64,000 nucleotides of DNA from an uncultured Comamonadaceae bacterium (GCA_946482595.1 CAMLSD010000010.1:1-64000); one strand, 5' to 3'. Counted from the stretch's first letter, positions 46,672 through 55,505 are shown. The notes: generated from the sequence alone by a model not told the origin. Numbers and translations: made by a program.

Positions 46672-48330
46672 CTACATCGAAGGCTGGGTGGTCGCGGGTT
46701 CGTCGCCCGCCGGGTCGAGACCGCTGTCGGCTGCCGGTGCCGCGGCAGGCGCGTCCGAGGGTTCGCCGGTCAGCCTGAAGCTGCCCACCAGCGACGCCAG
46801 GCGGCGGGCCTCCTGCTGCAGGCTGCCGGCGGCCGCGGCAGCCTCTTCGACCAGGGCCGCGTTCTGCTGCGTGCTGTGGTCGAGGTGGTTGATGGCCTGG
46901 TTGATGTCGGCGATGCCGGCCGACTGCTCGGCGGCTGCCGTCGAGATGTGGCTGGTCACGGCGGTGACGTGGCTCACGCTGCTGACGATCTCGGCCATGG
47001 TGGCTCGCGACGAGCGCACCAGCAGCGTCCCTTCCTCGACCTGTTCGGCCGAGGACTGCACCAGCTCGCGGATCTCGCGCGCGGCCTGGGCGCAGCGCTG
47101 TGCGAGCGTGCGCACCTCCTCGGCCACCACCGCAAAGCCGCGGCCGTGCTGGCCGGCCCGGGCCGCCTCGACCGCCGCGTTGAGCGCCAGGATGTTCGTC
47201 TGGAAGGCGATGGTGTCGATCAGGGTGGTGATGTCGCGCACCTGGCGCGAGCTGGTGGCAATTCGGTCCATCATGGTCGTGACCTGGCCGGCGATGTCGT
47301 CGCCCTGGCGGGCCAGCCGTGCGGCCGCTGCGGCGCCGTCATGGGCCTGGCGTGCCGCCGCCTCGGACTGCGCAACGGTGCGGGTCATCTCTTCCATCGC
47401 GGATGCGGTGCGCTGCAGGTTCGCGGCCGATTGTTCGGTGCGGCGCGACAGGTCCAGGTTGCCGTCGGCGATCTCGCAGGCCGAGGTGTCGATCGACTGC
47501 GCGGCATGCTGGATCGCACTGACCAGCTCGGCCAGGTGGGTCTGCATGCCGCCCATGGCGCCCAGCAGGCGCCCCACCTCGTCCTGGCCGGCCGGTGCGA
47601 CCTCGGTCGTGAGGTCGCCCTGTGCGATGCGTTCGGCCAGTGCCGCGGCACGCGACACCGGCACCGTGACCGAGCGGGTCAGCCACACCGCCAGCGCCAC
47701 GGCGGCCAGCAGCCCCAGCGTGCCGCTGACGGCGATGACGACCAGCGCGGTGCGTTGCCCGTCGCGTGCCGAGGCGTAGGCGGCCCGACCCCGTTCGCTC
47801 TCGAGCTGGATCAGCTGGGCGACCTGCTCCCGCCAGCGTGCCATCACCGGCCCGACGGTACCGGTGATGACCATCACGGCCTCGGGCGTGGCGCCGTCAT
47901 TGCCCAGGCGGGCGGCCTCGCGCACGGCCGGAATGCAGGTCTTGCGGCTGGCTTCGATGCGGGCGAGCAGTTCGCCGGCCGAGGTGCTGGCCGCGTCGTC
48001 GCCGGGCGCGCTGGCAGCCAGCTCGCCGAACGAACGTTCGAACGTTTCGTAGCGGGTGATCGCCTGCTCGAGCGCGGCCAGCTCGGCGTCGAGTTCCTTG
48101 TTGGTGGACAGCAGTGCCATGTTGCGCACCGACACGGCGACGTCGCTCAGGCTTTGCATCATGTCGGTGGCCAGCGCGATGCGCCGGTTGCCACCCTCGG
48201 CAATGTCGCGCAGGCTGGCCTGTGCAGCGAGCATCTGCCAGACCGCCAACGCGGCGATGGCCAGCAGCACGGTGCAGATGACGGCCAGACCCGCACCGAT
48301 GCGGCGGCCCAGCGTGGCCAGGATGAACAT
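46672..48330 (-). CDS. Methyl-accepting chemotaxis protein
   Basis: A 552-residue chemoreceptor. Two transmembrane helices (residues about 10-35, [20 protein letters not shown], and near 190-210, [20 protein letters not shown]) flank a periplasmic four-helix-bundle sensor. A HAMP segment follows and then the cytoplasmic signalling domain with the conserved hairpin tip [20 protein letters not shown]. The C-terminus ends in TTQPSM with no CheR-binding NWETF-like pentapeptide. The ATG at 48330 gives [17 protein letters not shown]; longer in-frame starts upstream are rejected since they carry no signal or domain. Ligand unknown. Confidence 0.94.
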   Translation of the reverse strand: MFILATLGRRIGAGLAVICTVLLAIAALAVWQMLAAQASLRDIAEGGNRRIALATDMMQSLSDVAVSVRNMALLSTNKELDAELAALEQAITRYETFERSFGELAASAPGDDAASTSAGELLARIEASRKTCIPAVREAARLGNDGATPEAVMVITGTVGPVMARWREQVAQLIQLESERGRAAYASARDGQRTALVVIAVSGTLGLLAAVALAVWLTRSVTVPVSRAAALAERIAQGDLTTEVAPAGQDEVGRLLGAMGGMQTHLAELVSAIQHAAQSIDTSACEIADGNLDLSRRTEQSAANLQRTASAMEEMTRTVAQSEAAARQAHDGAAAAARLARQGDDIAGQVTTMMDRIATSSRQVRDITTLIDTIAFQTNILALNAAVEAARAGQHGRGFAVVAEEVRTLAQRCAQAAREIRELVQSSAEQVEEGTLLVRSSRATMAEIVSSVSHVTAVTSHISTAAAEQSAGIADINQAINHLDHSTQQNAALVEEAAAAAGSLQQEARRLASLVGSFRLTGEPSDAPAAAPAADSGLDPAGDEPATTQPSM

Positions 48331-48610
48331 GCGAGTGCTTTCCAAGGTACGGCGACGGTGCCGCAACCCGGAATTGTCAAAGTGGCCCGGCGACATGCTG
48401 GCTCCCGGCGGGTGCCCAAATTCAGGAGCCAATGACACGGCGTGTCGCTTTATGCATCGCCTCATGCATGCCATTTATCGCGCGCTTGATACTTGTGTCA
48501 CCGGTTGTTTCGGCATGCGGGCGCAACACCTTGCAACGGTGAGAATCCGCGCGAGGTCTCGCCTCGCGTGCCCGCGGTCGCGGGTGCGTTTCAGTCCCTG
48601 TGGAGCCCAT
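48331..48610. promoter_or_regulatory. Divergent region between chemoreceptor and small unknown gene
   Basis: 280 bp. On the minus strand a TTGACA (48375-48380) is the best -35 candidate for the chemoreceptor gene, with a poor -10. On the plus strand the last 60 bases form two adjacent hairpins (see 48550-48584). GACAC and GTGTC repeats at 48434-48446 are a further short palindrome. Confidence 0.4.
48550..48584 (+). other. Two tandem hairpins in the leader of the small unknown gene
   Basis: Hairpin 1: CGCGAGG (48550-48556) and CCTCGCG (48562-48568), loop of 5. Hairpin 2: CCCGC (48571-48575) and GCGGG (48580-48584), loop of 4. They end 26 bases before the ATG at 48611. A role in translation control or transcript stability is possible but untested. 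Confidence 0.5.
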
Positions 48611-48946
48611 ATGAATTCGAACAAGCCCGCACTGAACCTGTCGTTGCACGACGCGGTGTCCAACGTCAGCTATGCCCCGGTTGCCGTCAATCTCAAGCTC
48701 GAGAACGCCGTGCAGCCCGACATCCCCATCCTGATGACCTCGTATGGCCTGGACCGCGAGCCGGTCTCGCTGGCCAATGGCGAAACGGTGCTGGTCAGCT
48801 GCAGCCTGCGCCCGCAGGAGAACCGCATGACCCTGGTCTGCGAGGCTGGCAACCGCACGCTCGGGCGTGCCAGCGCCGACGGCAGCCTGTCGGCCGTCTT
48901 CATCACCCCCCGCGGGCTGAGCTGCGAGATCTCGCTGGCCCGCTGA
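48611..48946 (+). CDS. Small protein of unknown function
   Basis: A 111-residue protein starting MNSNKPALNLSLHDAVSNVS, no signal peptide, no cysteine motif beyond single Cys residues in VSCSLRP, LVCEAGN and LSCEISL. It is rich in beta-forming residues and looks like a small immunoglobulin-like or sandwich domain, but I cannot name a family. Its start has TGGAGCC 5 bases upstream. A stem-loop follows its stop and separates it from the convergent regulator gene. Confidence 0.65.
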   Translation: MNSNKPALNLSLHDAVSNVSYAPVAVNLKLENAVQPDIPILMTSYGLDREPVSLANGETVLVSCSLRPQENRMTLVCEAGNRTLGRASADGSLSAVFITPRGLSCEISLAR

Positions 48947-48962
48947 CCGGGCTCTGGCCACG

Positions 48963-48994
48963 TGACGGCCGCCGACTGCACGCAGCGGCCGTCA
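48963..48994. terminator. Bidirectional stem-loop between convergent genes
   Basis: Perfect 10-bp arms TGACGGCCGC (48963-48972) and GCGGCCGTCA (48985-48994) with a 12-base loop, 17 bases after the stop of the small unknown gene and just beyond the stop of the convergent DctD-like gene. The lack of a T tract makes it a probable but not classical terminator. Confidence 0.5.
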
Positions 48995-49007
48995 GCCCCG
49001 GGGCCTC

Positions 49008-50360
49008 TCAGCCGTTTTCGCGGAAGCTGTCGGGCCGGATGCCGTATTTGTGCAGCTTGTCGTAGAAGGTCTTCTTCGGCAGCCGCAGCGCCTCCATCAC
49101 CGCCACGGCACGCCCCTTGTGCTGCCGCAATGACTGCTCGAGCAGGGTCCGTTCGAAACGATCGACCTGCTCGGCCAGCGACAGGGCCGAAGGCTCTTCC
49201 ACGTGAACCGGGTCGGCGCTTTCGCTGGCCACGCCCAGCACGAGGCGGTCGGCGGCATTGCGCAGCTCGCGCACATTGCCCGGCCAGTCGTGGGCCATCA
49301 GGCTGCGCATGGTGTCGTGGCTGACCACCGGCACCTCCCGGCTGTACCGGGCCGAGGCCTGCGACATGAACGCCGCCAGCATCAGCGGAATGTCGTCACG
49401 CCGCTCACGCAGCGGTGGCAGGTGGATCACCGCCACATTGAGCCGGTAGTACAGGTCATGGCGAAAGCGCTGCTGGTCGCTCAGCACGCGCAGGTCGCAC
49501 TTGGTGGCGGCCACGAGGCGGAAGTCCACCGCCACTTCCTGGTTCGACCCCAGCCGCTCGATCTTGCGCTCCTGCAACACGCGCAGCAGCTTGATCTGCA
49601 GCGGCATCGGCATGGTCTCGATCTCGTCGAGCAGCAGCGTCCCGCCGTCGGCATGTTCGATCTTGCCCACGCGGCGCTTGGAGGCGCCGGTGAAGGCGCC
49701 CGCCTCGTGGCCGAAGATCTCGCTTTCGAACAGTGACTCGGGCAGGCCGGCGCAGTTGAGCGCGACAAACCGCGCCGAGCGCCTGCGGCTGTGGTCGTGC
49801 AGGCTGCGGGCCACCAGTTCCTTGCCGGTGCCGGTCTCGCCCTGGATCAGCACGTCGGCCGAGGTGTCCGCCAGGTTGGCGATCTGCCGGCGCACGGCCT
49901 GCATGGCCGGCGACAGGCCCAGCAGCGTGGCTTCCACGCCGCGCAGGTTGGACAGCTCCTCGCGCAATGCGGCCACTTCCAGCCGCAGCCGGCAGTTCTC
50001 GAGCGCCTTGCGGGCGACGTCGACCAGCAGTTCGGTCGGGAAGGGTTTTTCGATGAAGTCGTAGGCACCGGCCCGCATGGCCTGCACCGCCAGCGACACG
50101 TCGCCGTGGCCGGTCACCAGGATCACCGGGATCTGCGCATCCAGCGCCTTGAGCCGTGCCAGCAGGGCCATGCCGTCGATGCCGGGCAGGCGCACGTCGG
50201 TGATCACGACGCCCTGGAATCCCTTGTCGATGTGGCGCATCGCCCGCTCGGCGGATTCGAAGGCCATGACATCGAACCCGGCAATCTCCAGGGCTTCGGC
50301 CGTGCCGCTGCGCACCGAATCGTCGTCGTCAATGAACGCTAGCTTGAGACTGTCGAACAT
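49008..50360 (-). CDS. DctD-like sigma-54-dependent response regulator
   Basis: A 450-residue NtrC-family activator. Receiver domain: FIDDDDSVR acidic pair, phospho-acceptor Asp in VVITDVRLPGIDG (about residue 56), Lys in DFIEKPFP. AAA+ domain: Walker A QGETGTGKELVA, GAFTGA loop in EAGAFTGASKRR (needed to contact sigma-54), Walker B GTLLLDEIETM. C-terminal Fis-type HTH KGRAVAVMEALRLPKKTFYD. The sequence is nearest to DctD. Its start overlaps the kinase gene by 32 bp. Probable target is the divergent aminotransferase gene at 52695, which has a -24/-12 element. Confidence 0.93.
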   Translation of the reverse strand: MFDSLKLAFIDDDDSVRSGTAEALEIAGFDVMAFESAERAMRHIDKGFQGVVITDVRLPGIDGMALLARLKALDAQIPVILVTGHGDVSLAVQAMRAGAYDFIEKPFPTELLVDVARKALENCRLRLEVAALREELSNLRGVEATLLGLSPAMQAVRRQIANLADTSADVLIQGETGTGKELVARSLHDHSRRRSARFVALNCAGLPESLFESEIFGHEAGAFTGASKRRVGKIEHADGGTLLLDEIETMPMPLQIKLLRVLQERKIERLGSNQEVAVDFRLVAATKCDLRVLSDQQRFRHDLYYRLNVAVIHLPPLRERRDDIPLMLAAFMSQASARYSREVPVVSHDTMRSLMAHDWPGNVRELRNAADRLVLGVASESADPVHVEEPSALSLAEQVDRFERTLLEQSLRQHKGRAVAVMEALRLPKKTFYDKLHKYGIRPDSFRENG

Positions 50361-52260
50361 GCTCGTCAGGGGGCACCTGTTCCAGTGTGAATTCGAATTG
50401 CGCTCCGGCACCGGGCACGTTGCGGGCGACCAGGTCGCTGCCCTGGTGCTGGAGCATGCTGACCGAGATCACCAGCCCCAGGCCCAGGCCCTCGCCGGTG
50501 GGTTTGGTCGTGAAAAAGGGCTCGAACAACCGGGCCTGGACCTCGGGCGTGAGGCCGGCGCCGGTGTCGGTGACCTGCACCACGGCCTGCTTGCCGTCGC
50601 CGTGCGCTGCGACGATGATGCAGCGCACCGGGCGACCGACCACGGCGTCGATCGCATTGGCCACCAGGTTGATCAGCACCTGCTCCAGCTGATTGGGTTC
50701 GGCCCGCACCCGCAGGTCGGGCTCGAGCTGCAGTTGCAGCGTGATGTCGTGGCGCTCCAGGCGGTCGCGCAGCAGGTCGAGCACCACGTCCACACTGCGC
50801 TGCAGCGGCACCTCTTCGACGGTCACCGGTGCACGTCGGGCGAAGCTGCGCAGTTGCGAGGTCATGCGGCCCATGCGGTCGGCCAGTTCGATCACGTTGC
50901 CGATGTTGCGCTTCGCATCGTCGGGGCGGCCCATCTGCATCAGCTGCTGCGCATTGGTGGCCCGCGTGCGCAGGGCATGCAGCGGCTGGTTCAGCTCGTG
51001 CGCGAGGCCCGCGGCCATCTGGCCGAGGGTGGCCAGCTTGCCGGCCTGGACCAGCTCGTCCTGGGTGCTGAGCAGGCGCTGTTCGGCCAGTCGGCGCTCG
51101 TTGACCTCGAAGCGCAGCTCCTGGTTGAGCTCGTTGAGGGCGGCGGTGCGGGCCTCCACACGCTGTTCCAGTTCGGCATTGGCGCGTTCCAGCAGCTCGC
51201 GGGCGGCCGCCTTTTCGGCCAGGGCCACGCGCTGTACCCGCCAGTACAGGGCCAGCGCCCCGAGCAGGGCCACGCCCAGCCCGGCGGCCACACCGGCCTG
51301 CAGGGCGCCTTCACGCACGGCCTGGGTGTCGGTCAGCAGCGCGACCGTCCAGCCGGTGCGTGGCATCGTGAGCGAGCGCATCACGAACAGGCGCTCCTGG
51401 TCGCCCCGCTCGGTGGGGACGAACACCCGCACCAGGCGTCCGCCATCTTCGAGCGAGGCGACGTCCCGCAGGCCGAGCGGCACGATCTCCCGGCCGCTGA
51501 ACTGGCGGGTGCGGCGCAGGCGCTCGCGCGTGTCGTCGGACAGCGGGTCCATTGAGCGATAGCGCCATTCGCGGGTGGATGACAGCACCACCACGCCGTT
51601 TTCGTCGTAGGCCAGCGCCCGGTCGGTGCCGGGCCACCAGTTGCGTTCGATCGCATCGAGGTGGGCGTCGAGCATGCCCACGCCGATGGTGCGACCGTTG
51701 TCGACGATCTCGTGGGCAAACGAATAGCCCGGCACACCGCGCACGCTGTCCACCGCGTAGAAGCGGCCCTTGCCCTTGTGCAGCGCATCCTGGAAGGCGG
51801 GGCGGTACGACAGGTTTTCCATGCTGGGGGCGACCGGCGCCGAGGCGGCACCCTCGGGCTGCAGGCTGGTGGCCACCACCACGCCCTGGGTGGTCAGCAG
51901 GGTGATGGCCGTGGCCTGCGCCTGGTGGTTGATCCAGTGCAGCTTCTGGCTCACACGTTCGCCCAGCGCGGTGTCGAGCGTGAGCAGCAGCTCGCGCACC
52001 TCCGGGTCGAGGTGGAGGATGCTGGGCAGGTACTCGAACTTGCGCAGTTCGCTGTCGAGCTCGGCGTAATAGAGGTCGACCTTGCGCACCCCTGCGGCGC
52101 TGAGTTCGCGCAGTCCTGAGCGGTCCATCTGCCACCAGGTGAGGTAGCCGATGCAGGCGCTGAAGACGGCCACGACCAGCCAGGCCAGCGGCAGGCTGCC
52201 TTCGCCATGGCGCTGCCTGCGACGGCTGCCGCTGCGGTGCATCACGTGGGCGACGGCCAT
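50329..52260 (-). CDS. DctB-like sensor histidine kinase
   Basis: A 643-residue membrane kinase. A transmembrane helix near residues 25-42 (LPLAWLVVAVFSACIGYLT), a large periplasmic domain of about 250 residues resembling the DctB double-Cache sensor (SYRPAFQDALHKGKGRFYAV, PGYSFAHEIVDNGRTIGV), a second transmembrane helix near 305-325, a coiled coil, then the kinase core with His in GLAHELNQPLHALRTRATNA (about residue 422) and NLVANAIDAV, DTGAGLTPEV, GEGLGLGLVISVSM. The ATG at 52260 is chosen because upstream residues have no signal-like features. The ligand may be a C4-dicarboxylate or an amino acid. Confidence 0.92.
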   Translation of the reverse strand: MAVAHVMHRSGSRRRQRHGEGSLPLAWLVVAVFSACIGYLTWWQMDRSGLRELSAAGVRKVDLYYAELDSELRKFEYLPSILHLDPEVRELLLTLDTALGERVSQKLHWINHQAQATAITLLTTQGVVVATSLQPEGAASAPVAPSMENLSYRPAFQDALHKGKGRFYAVDSVRGVPGYSFAHEIVDNGRTIGVGMLDAHLDAIERNWWPGTDRALAYDENGVVVLSSTREWRYRSMDPLSDDTRERLRRTRQFSGREIVPLGLRDVASLEDGGRLVRVFVPTERGDQERLFVMRSLTMPRTGWTVALLTDTQAVREGALQAGVAAGLGVALLGALALYWRVQRVALAEKAAARELLERANAELEQRVEARTAALNELNQELRFEVNERRLAEQRLLSTQDELVQAGKLATLGQMAAGLAHELNQPLHALRTRATNAQQLMQMGRPDDAKRNIGNVIELADRMGRMTSQLRSFARRAPVTVEEVPLQRSVDVVLDLLRDRLERHDITLQLQLEPDLRVRAEPNQLEQVLINLVANAIDAVVGRPVRCIIVAAHGDGKQAVVQVTDTGAGLTPEVQARLFEPFFTTKPTGEGLGLGLVISVSMLQHQGSDLVARNVPGAGAQFEFTLEQVPPDEHVRQSQASVH

Positions 52261-52504
52261 GAGGACACGCCCGCCCCTGAATCGGACGGGGTCAGCGCAG
52301 GGGCCGGCTCGTGCCGGTGGTTCACGTCGATGTCTCCTTGTTGTGCAGGGCGCAGCCGGGTCGGCGGCAGCTTGCCCCTGAACGCACAAAGCGGTTTTCG
52401 TGCCAGACGCGGCGGACACGCGCCAGATCGGTGCAAACCCGCGCCAATGCTCAGGAATGTACGCCGCGGCGTGTGCTGGCGGTCGCGGGACCGGCCTGGA
52501 AGGA

Positions 52505-52519
52505 GCGGTTTTTCACACC
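52505..52519 (-). promoter_or_regulatory. Upstream activator site, copy A
   Basis: The minus strand reads GGTGTGAAAAACCGC. It matches copy B in 13 of 15 positions (consensus GGTGTGRAAAWCCGC) in opposite orientation. It is about 155 bp upstream of the inferred start of transcription. Confidence 0.6.
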
Positions 52520-52536
52520 AGGGTTTGCCCGGGGGC

Positions 52537-52551
52537 GGTGTGGAAATCCGC
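52537..52551 (+). promoter_or_regulatory. Upstream activator site, copy B
   Basis: The plus strand reads GGTGTGGAAATCCGC. It resembles the DctD-type site as I remember it (core CGGAAATCCGC). It lies about 100 bp upstream of the -24 element, a normal distance for a sigma-54 enhancer. Confidence 0.62.
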
Positions 52552-52641
52552 CCGAGCTCGTGTCGCGCATTCAGGCCGGCCAGCGCTGCAAACCCTTGTT
52601 ACGCAACGGTTTGCCGGCGACCTGCCCGGTGTTCACCAGGG

Positions 52642-52656
52642 TGGCACGGGAACTGC
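52642..52656 (+). promoter_or_regulatory. Sigma-54 -24/-12 promoter
   Basis: TGGCACGGGAACTGC: the -24 part is a perfect TGGCACG and the -12 part CTGC differs from TTGC by one base, with the correct spacing. The start of transcription is expected near 52667, 28 bases before the aminotransferase ATG. Confidence 0.75.
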
Positions 52657-52694
52657 GATACGTACTGGCAACCTTCACCGTACCGGAGTTCGAC

Positions 52695-53996
52695 ATGCCC
52701 ACCAATCACGCCATGCGGGGACGTCTGGGTTCTGCGGCTGCCCAAGCCGTCGCGCCTGCCATGCCTTTTTGCGTCGCCCGTGCCGAAAACGCCATGTTGT
52801 GGGACGTCGAAGGGCGCAGCTACATCGACTTCAGCGGCGGTGCCGGGGTGCTCAACGTGGGCCATCGGCATCCCCGGGTGACGGCCTCCGTGCGTGAACA
52901 GCTCGACCGTGTCATGCACACCTCCCACCTGGTGGCGCCCACCGAACGGTATGTGCAGCTGGCCGAGCGCCTGAACGAACTGGCTCCGGGTACGCATGAA
53001 AAGCGCACCGCATTCTTCACGTCCGGCAGCGAGGCGGTCGAGGCGGCCATCCGGATGGCCCGGGCCTACACCGGCCGGCCCGGCGTGATCGCCTTCAATG
53101 CGGCGGCCCACGGCCACACCTACATGGCGCTGGCAGCAACGGGCCGGGTCGACCCGCACAAGAAGTACGGCGGCCCGCTGGCCGGCCACGTGTTCCACAT
53201 TCCCACGCCGAGCGAAGTCGATGACGTGTCGGTGCAGGACATGCTCGCCACGATCGACACCCTGTTTCGCTGCACGATCGACGCCTGCCATGTGGCGGCC
53301 GTGATCGTCGAGCCGGTGCAGGGAGCCGGCGGCTGCCACGTGATGCCTCCCGAGGCGCTGCAGGCGCTGCGCCGCCTGTGCAACACCCATGGCATGGTGC
53401 TGATCGCTGACGAGTCGCACAGCGGGCTGGCTCGCACCGGCCGGATGTTCGCGATGGAGCACAGCGGTGTCGTGCCCGACCTCATGGTGATTGCCAAGAG
53501 CCTGGGCGGTGGCCTGCCGCTGTCGGCGGTGACGGGCTGTGCCCGGGTGATGGGCGCGATGCCCGCGGGCTCGCTGGGGGGCACCTTCGGCGGCAACCCG
53601 CTGGCGGTGGCGGCAGCGCATGCCGTGCTCGACGTGATCCGCGACGAGCGCCTGTGCGAACGCGCTGATCGCCTGGGCGCGCTGTTGCGCATGCGCCTGG
53701 GCCGGGCTCGGCGCCGCGAGGCCCGCATTGCCGACGTGCGCGGCCTCGGCTCCATGCTCGGGGTGGAGTTCCAGTGGCCCAGTTCCTACCTGCCGGATGC
53801 GGCCTTTGCACGCAAGGTGCAGGCTGCGGCACTGGAGCAGGGGCTGATGCTGCTGACCTGCGGAGCCGAGGGCAATGTGATCCGCTTCCTGTATCCGCTG
53901 ACGATCGAGGACAAGGTCTTCGAGCAGGCCCTGGGCATCCTCACCCGCTGCATGGTGCCCGAAGCGCAGGAGCAGGCATGCGCGACGGCCGCCTGA
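52695..53996 (+). CDS. Class III aminotransferase (4-aminobutyrate/ornithine-type)
   Basis: A 433-residue class III (subgroup II) aminotransferase, PLP-dependent, probably cytoplasmic, acting on an omega-amino acid or diamine. The Schiff-base lysine lies in LMVIAKSLGGGLPLSAVTG, the PLP phosphate region in FFTSGSEAVEAAIRMAR, and EPVQGAGGCHVMP and GTFGGNPLAVAAA are typical. The cofactor aspartate block reads IADESHSGLARTG, where the family normally has DEVQTG or DEVQSG, so two PLP-contacting positions are changed. It has its own sigma-54 promoter and CGGAG before the ATG, and is followed 10 bp later by a MocR regulator. Substrate not assignable. Confidence 0.88.
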   Translation: MPTNHAMRGRLGSAAAQAVAPAMPFCVARAENAMLWDVEGRSYIDFSGGAGVLNVGHRHPRVTASVREQLDRVMHTSHLVAPTERYVQLAERLNELAPGTHEKRTAFFTSGSEAVEAAIRMARAYTGRPGVIAFNAAAHGHTYMALAATGRVDPHKKYGGPLAGHVFHIPTPSEVDDVSVQDMLATIDTLFRCTIDACHVAAVIVEPVQGAGGCHVMPPEALQALRRLCNTHGMVLIADESHSGLARTGRMFAMEHSGVVPDLMVIAKSLGGGLPLSAVTGCARVMGAMPAGSLGGTFGGNPLAVAAAHAVLDVIRDERLCERADRLGALLRMRLGRARRREARIADVRGLGSMLGVEFQWPSSYLPDAAFARKVQAAALEQGLMLLTCGAEGNVIRFLYPLTIEDKVFEQALGILTRCMVPEAQEQACATAA

Positions 53997-54006
53997 CACC
54001 GCTGGC

Positions 54007-55452
54007 GTGAAAGCTCACCTACTGGCCGACTGGCTGCGCAGCCAGGGCCTGCTCACGCCCGGCGGGCTGCCCTTGCGGCACCGCTTGCACGACTGTCTGC
54101 AGCACGCCATGCACGAGGGGCCGCTGCCTGTGGGGACACCATTGCCACCCACCCGCGAGCTGGCGGCCGCGCTGGGCCTGGCGCGCAACACCGTGCTGCA
54201 TGCCTACCGGCGGCTCGCCCACGAGGGTTACACCGTGAGCCGCGTGGGGCAGGGCACACGCGTGGCGGCCTCGCTGCCTGCAGTCGCACCGGACGCAACG
54301 ACGGGTTCGGCCTCGGGTGGCGAACCCGCCACGGCCGACGTCTTCATGCCCGGCCTGCCCGACGTGGCCATCCTGCATCACACTCACTGGGCCCGCCTGC
54401 TGGCGCGCGCCTGGCGCCGCCCCGGCCTGCGCGCCCTGGCCACGGTGGATCCTCGCGGCCATCTGCAACTGCGCCGCGCGCTGGCCCAGCATCTGTCCCA
54501 GACGCGCGGACTGCGCTGCGAGGCAGCCCGCGTGCTGGTCACCCAGGACGGCTGGGCGGCGCTGGTGCAGTGTGCGCGCCGCCTGGCCGGAGAGGGTGGC
54601 GTGGTCTGGGTCGAGGAGCCGTGTGATCCGGCCCTGCGCTCGGCCCTGCTGGCGGTGGGTGTGCAGGTGCAGGCGATGCCGATGGACGCGGGCGGGCTGC
54701 GGCCGGTGTCGCTTGACCTGATCCCGGTGCAGACCTGGCCGCGGGTGATCGTGGTGGCCCCCGCCCATCAGGTGCCTACCGGTTCGGTGATGCCGATGAA
54801 CCGTCGGCGCGAGCTGCTCGACCTGGCCAGCCGCTGCGGCGCATGGATCCTCGAGGACGACCGCGATGGGGAGCTGCGGCATCTGGGCCCGGCCCTGCCC
54901 ACGCTGCATGAGTTGGACGTGCGCGGGCGCACGGTGCTGGCCGGGAGCCTGTCGCGCCTGCTGCACCCGGGGCTGCGGCTGGGCTACCTGCTGCTGCCGG
55001 CACGTGGGGCAGACGAACTGCAGGCAGCGCTGGTGCAGGCACCCGGGGTGGCGGCCGATGCCCAGGTGATGCTGCAACTGGCGCTGGCGGATTTCATCGA
55101 CGAGGGTCGACTTCAGCGGCACCTGCAGCAAGCACGCAGCGTCTACGCCCAGCGGCAGCGCCTGCTGATTGCGGAACTGCGACGCCTTGCAGGCGAACAG
55201 GTGCGATGCCAGGCGCAGCAGGCCGGCATGGACCTCACGCTGCACCTGGCTCCCGATCAGGACGACCGGCGCGTGACGCAGGCGGCGCGGCGCCGCGGGC
55301 TGGCCGTGCAGCCGCTCTCCAGCTTCCACCACGACACCACCCGCGCCACGCCCGGGCTGGTGCTGGGCTATGGCGCCTTGAGCGATGCGGCCCTGCCGCA
55401 ATGCGTGGCCAGCCTCGCGCTGGCCATCGGCGAGGCGGGCCGGCCGCGCTGA
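54007..55452 (+). CDS. MocR-type (GntR-aminotransferase) regulator lacking the PLP lysine
   Basis: A 481-residue MocR/PdxR-class regulator: an N-terminal GntR winged helix (LPPTRELAAALGLARNTVLH, then AYRRLAHEGYTVSRVGQG), a linker and a class I aminotransferase-like domain. The domain blocks are recognisable (HQVPTGSVMPMNRRRELLDL, LEDDRDGELRHLGPALP). The segment that should hold the Schiff-base lysine reads VLAGSLSRLLHPGLRLGYLL, where members usually have FSK, so Lys is replaced by Arg. The DDYD motif is also changed to DDRD. It may therefore not hold PLP covalently. The GTG start is 10 bp after the aminotransferase stop, so both are probably in one sigma-54 transcript. Confidence 0.85.
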   Translation: MKAHLLADWLRSQGLLTPGGLPLRHRLHDCLQHAMHEGPLPVGTPLPPTRELAAALGLARNTVLHAYRRLAHEGYTVSRVGQGTRVAASLPAVAPDATTGSASGGEPATADVFMPGLPDVAILHHTHWARLLARAWRRPGLRALATVDPRGHLQLRRALAQHLSQTRGLRCEAARVLVTQDGWAALVQCARRLAGEGGVVWVEEPCDPALRSALLAVGVQVQAMPMDAGGLRPVSLDLIPVQTWPRVIVVAPAHQVPTGSVMPMNRRRELLDLASRCGAWILEDDRDGELRHLGPALPTLHELDVRGRTVLAGSLSRLLHPGLRLGYLLLPARGADELQAALVQAPGVAADAQVMLQLALADFIDEGRLQRHLQQARSVYAQRQRLLIAELRRLAGEQVRCQAQQAGMDLTLHLAPDQDDRRVTQAARRRGLAVQPLSSFHHDTTRATPGLVLGYGALSDAALPQCVASLALAIGEAGRPR

Positions 55453-55465
55453 GCGCTTGCAGCGC

Positions 55466-55489
55466 TGGCGGGTTGCAGCCAACACGCCA
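55466..55489. terminator. Stem-loop between convergent genes
   Basis: Arms TGGCG-G-GTTG (55466-55475) and CAAC-A-CGCCA (55480-55489), 9 paired bases with one mismatch, loop of 4. It lies between the stops of the MocR gene and the DUF2145 gene. Confidence 0.45.
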
Positions 55490-55505
55490 CCGCCTGCACC
55501 GGCCG

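Larger units (their letters stand above)
52261..52694. promoter_or_regulatory. Divergent control region of the kinase and aminotransferase genes
   Basis: 434 bp without a gene. It carries a sigma-54 promoter (52642-52656), two inverted 15-bp repeats (52505-52519 and 52537-52551) and a GCAAACC/GGTTTGC inverted repeat (52588-52594 with 52608-52614). Spacing fits enhancer-dependent activation of the rightward gene. No promoter for the leftward kinase-regulator pair was identified by eye. Confidence 0.6.
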
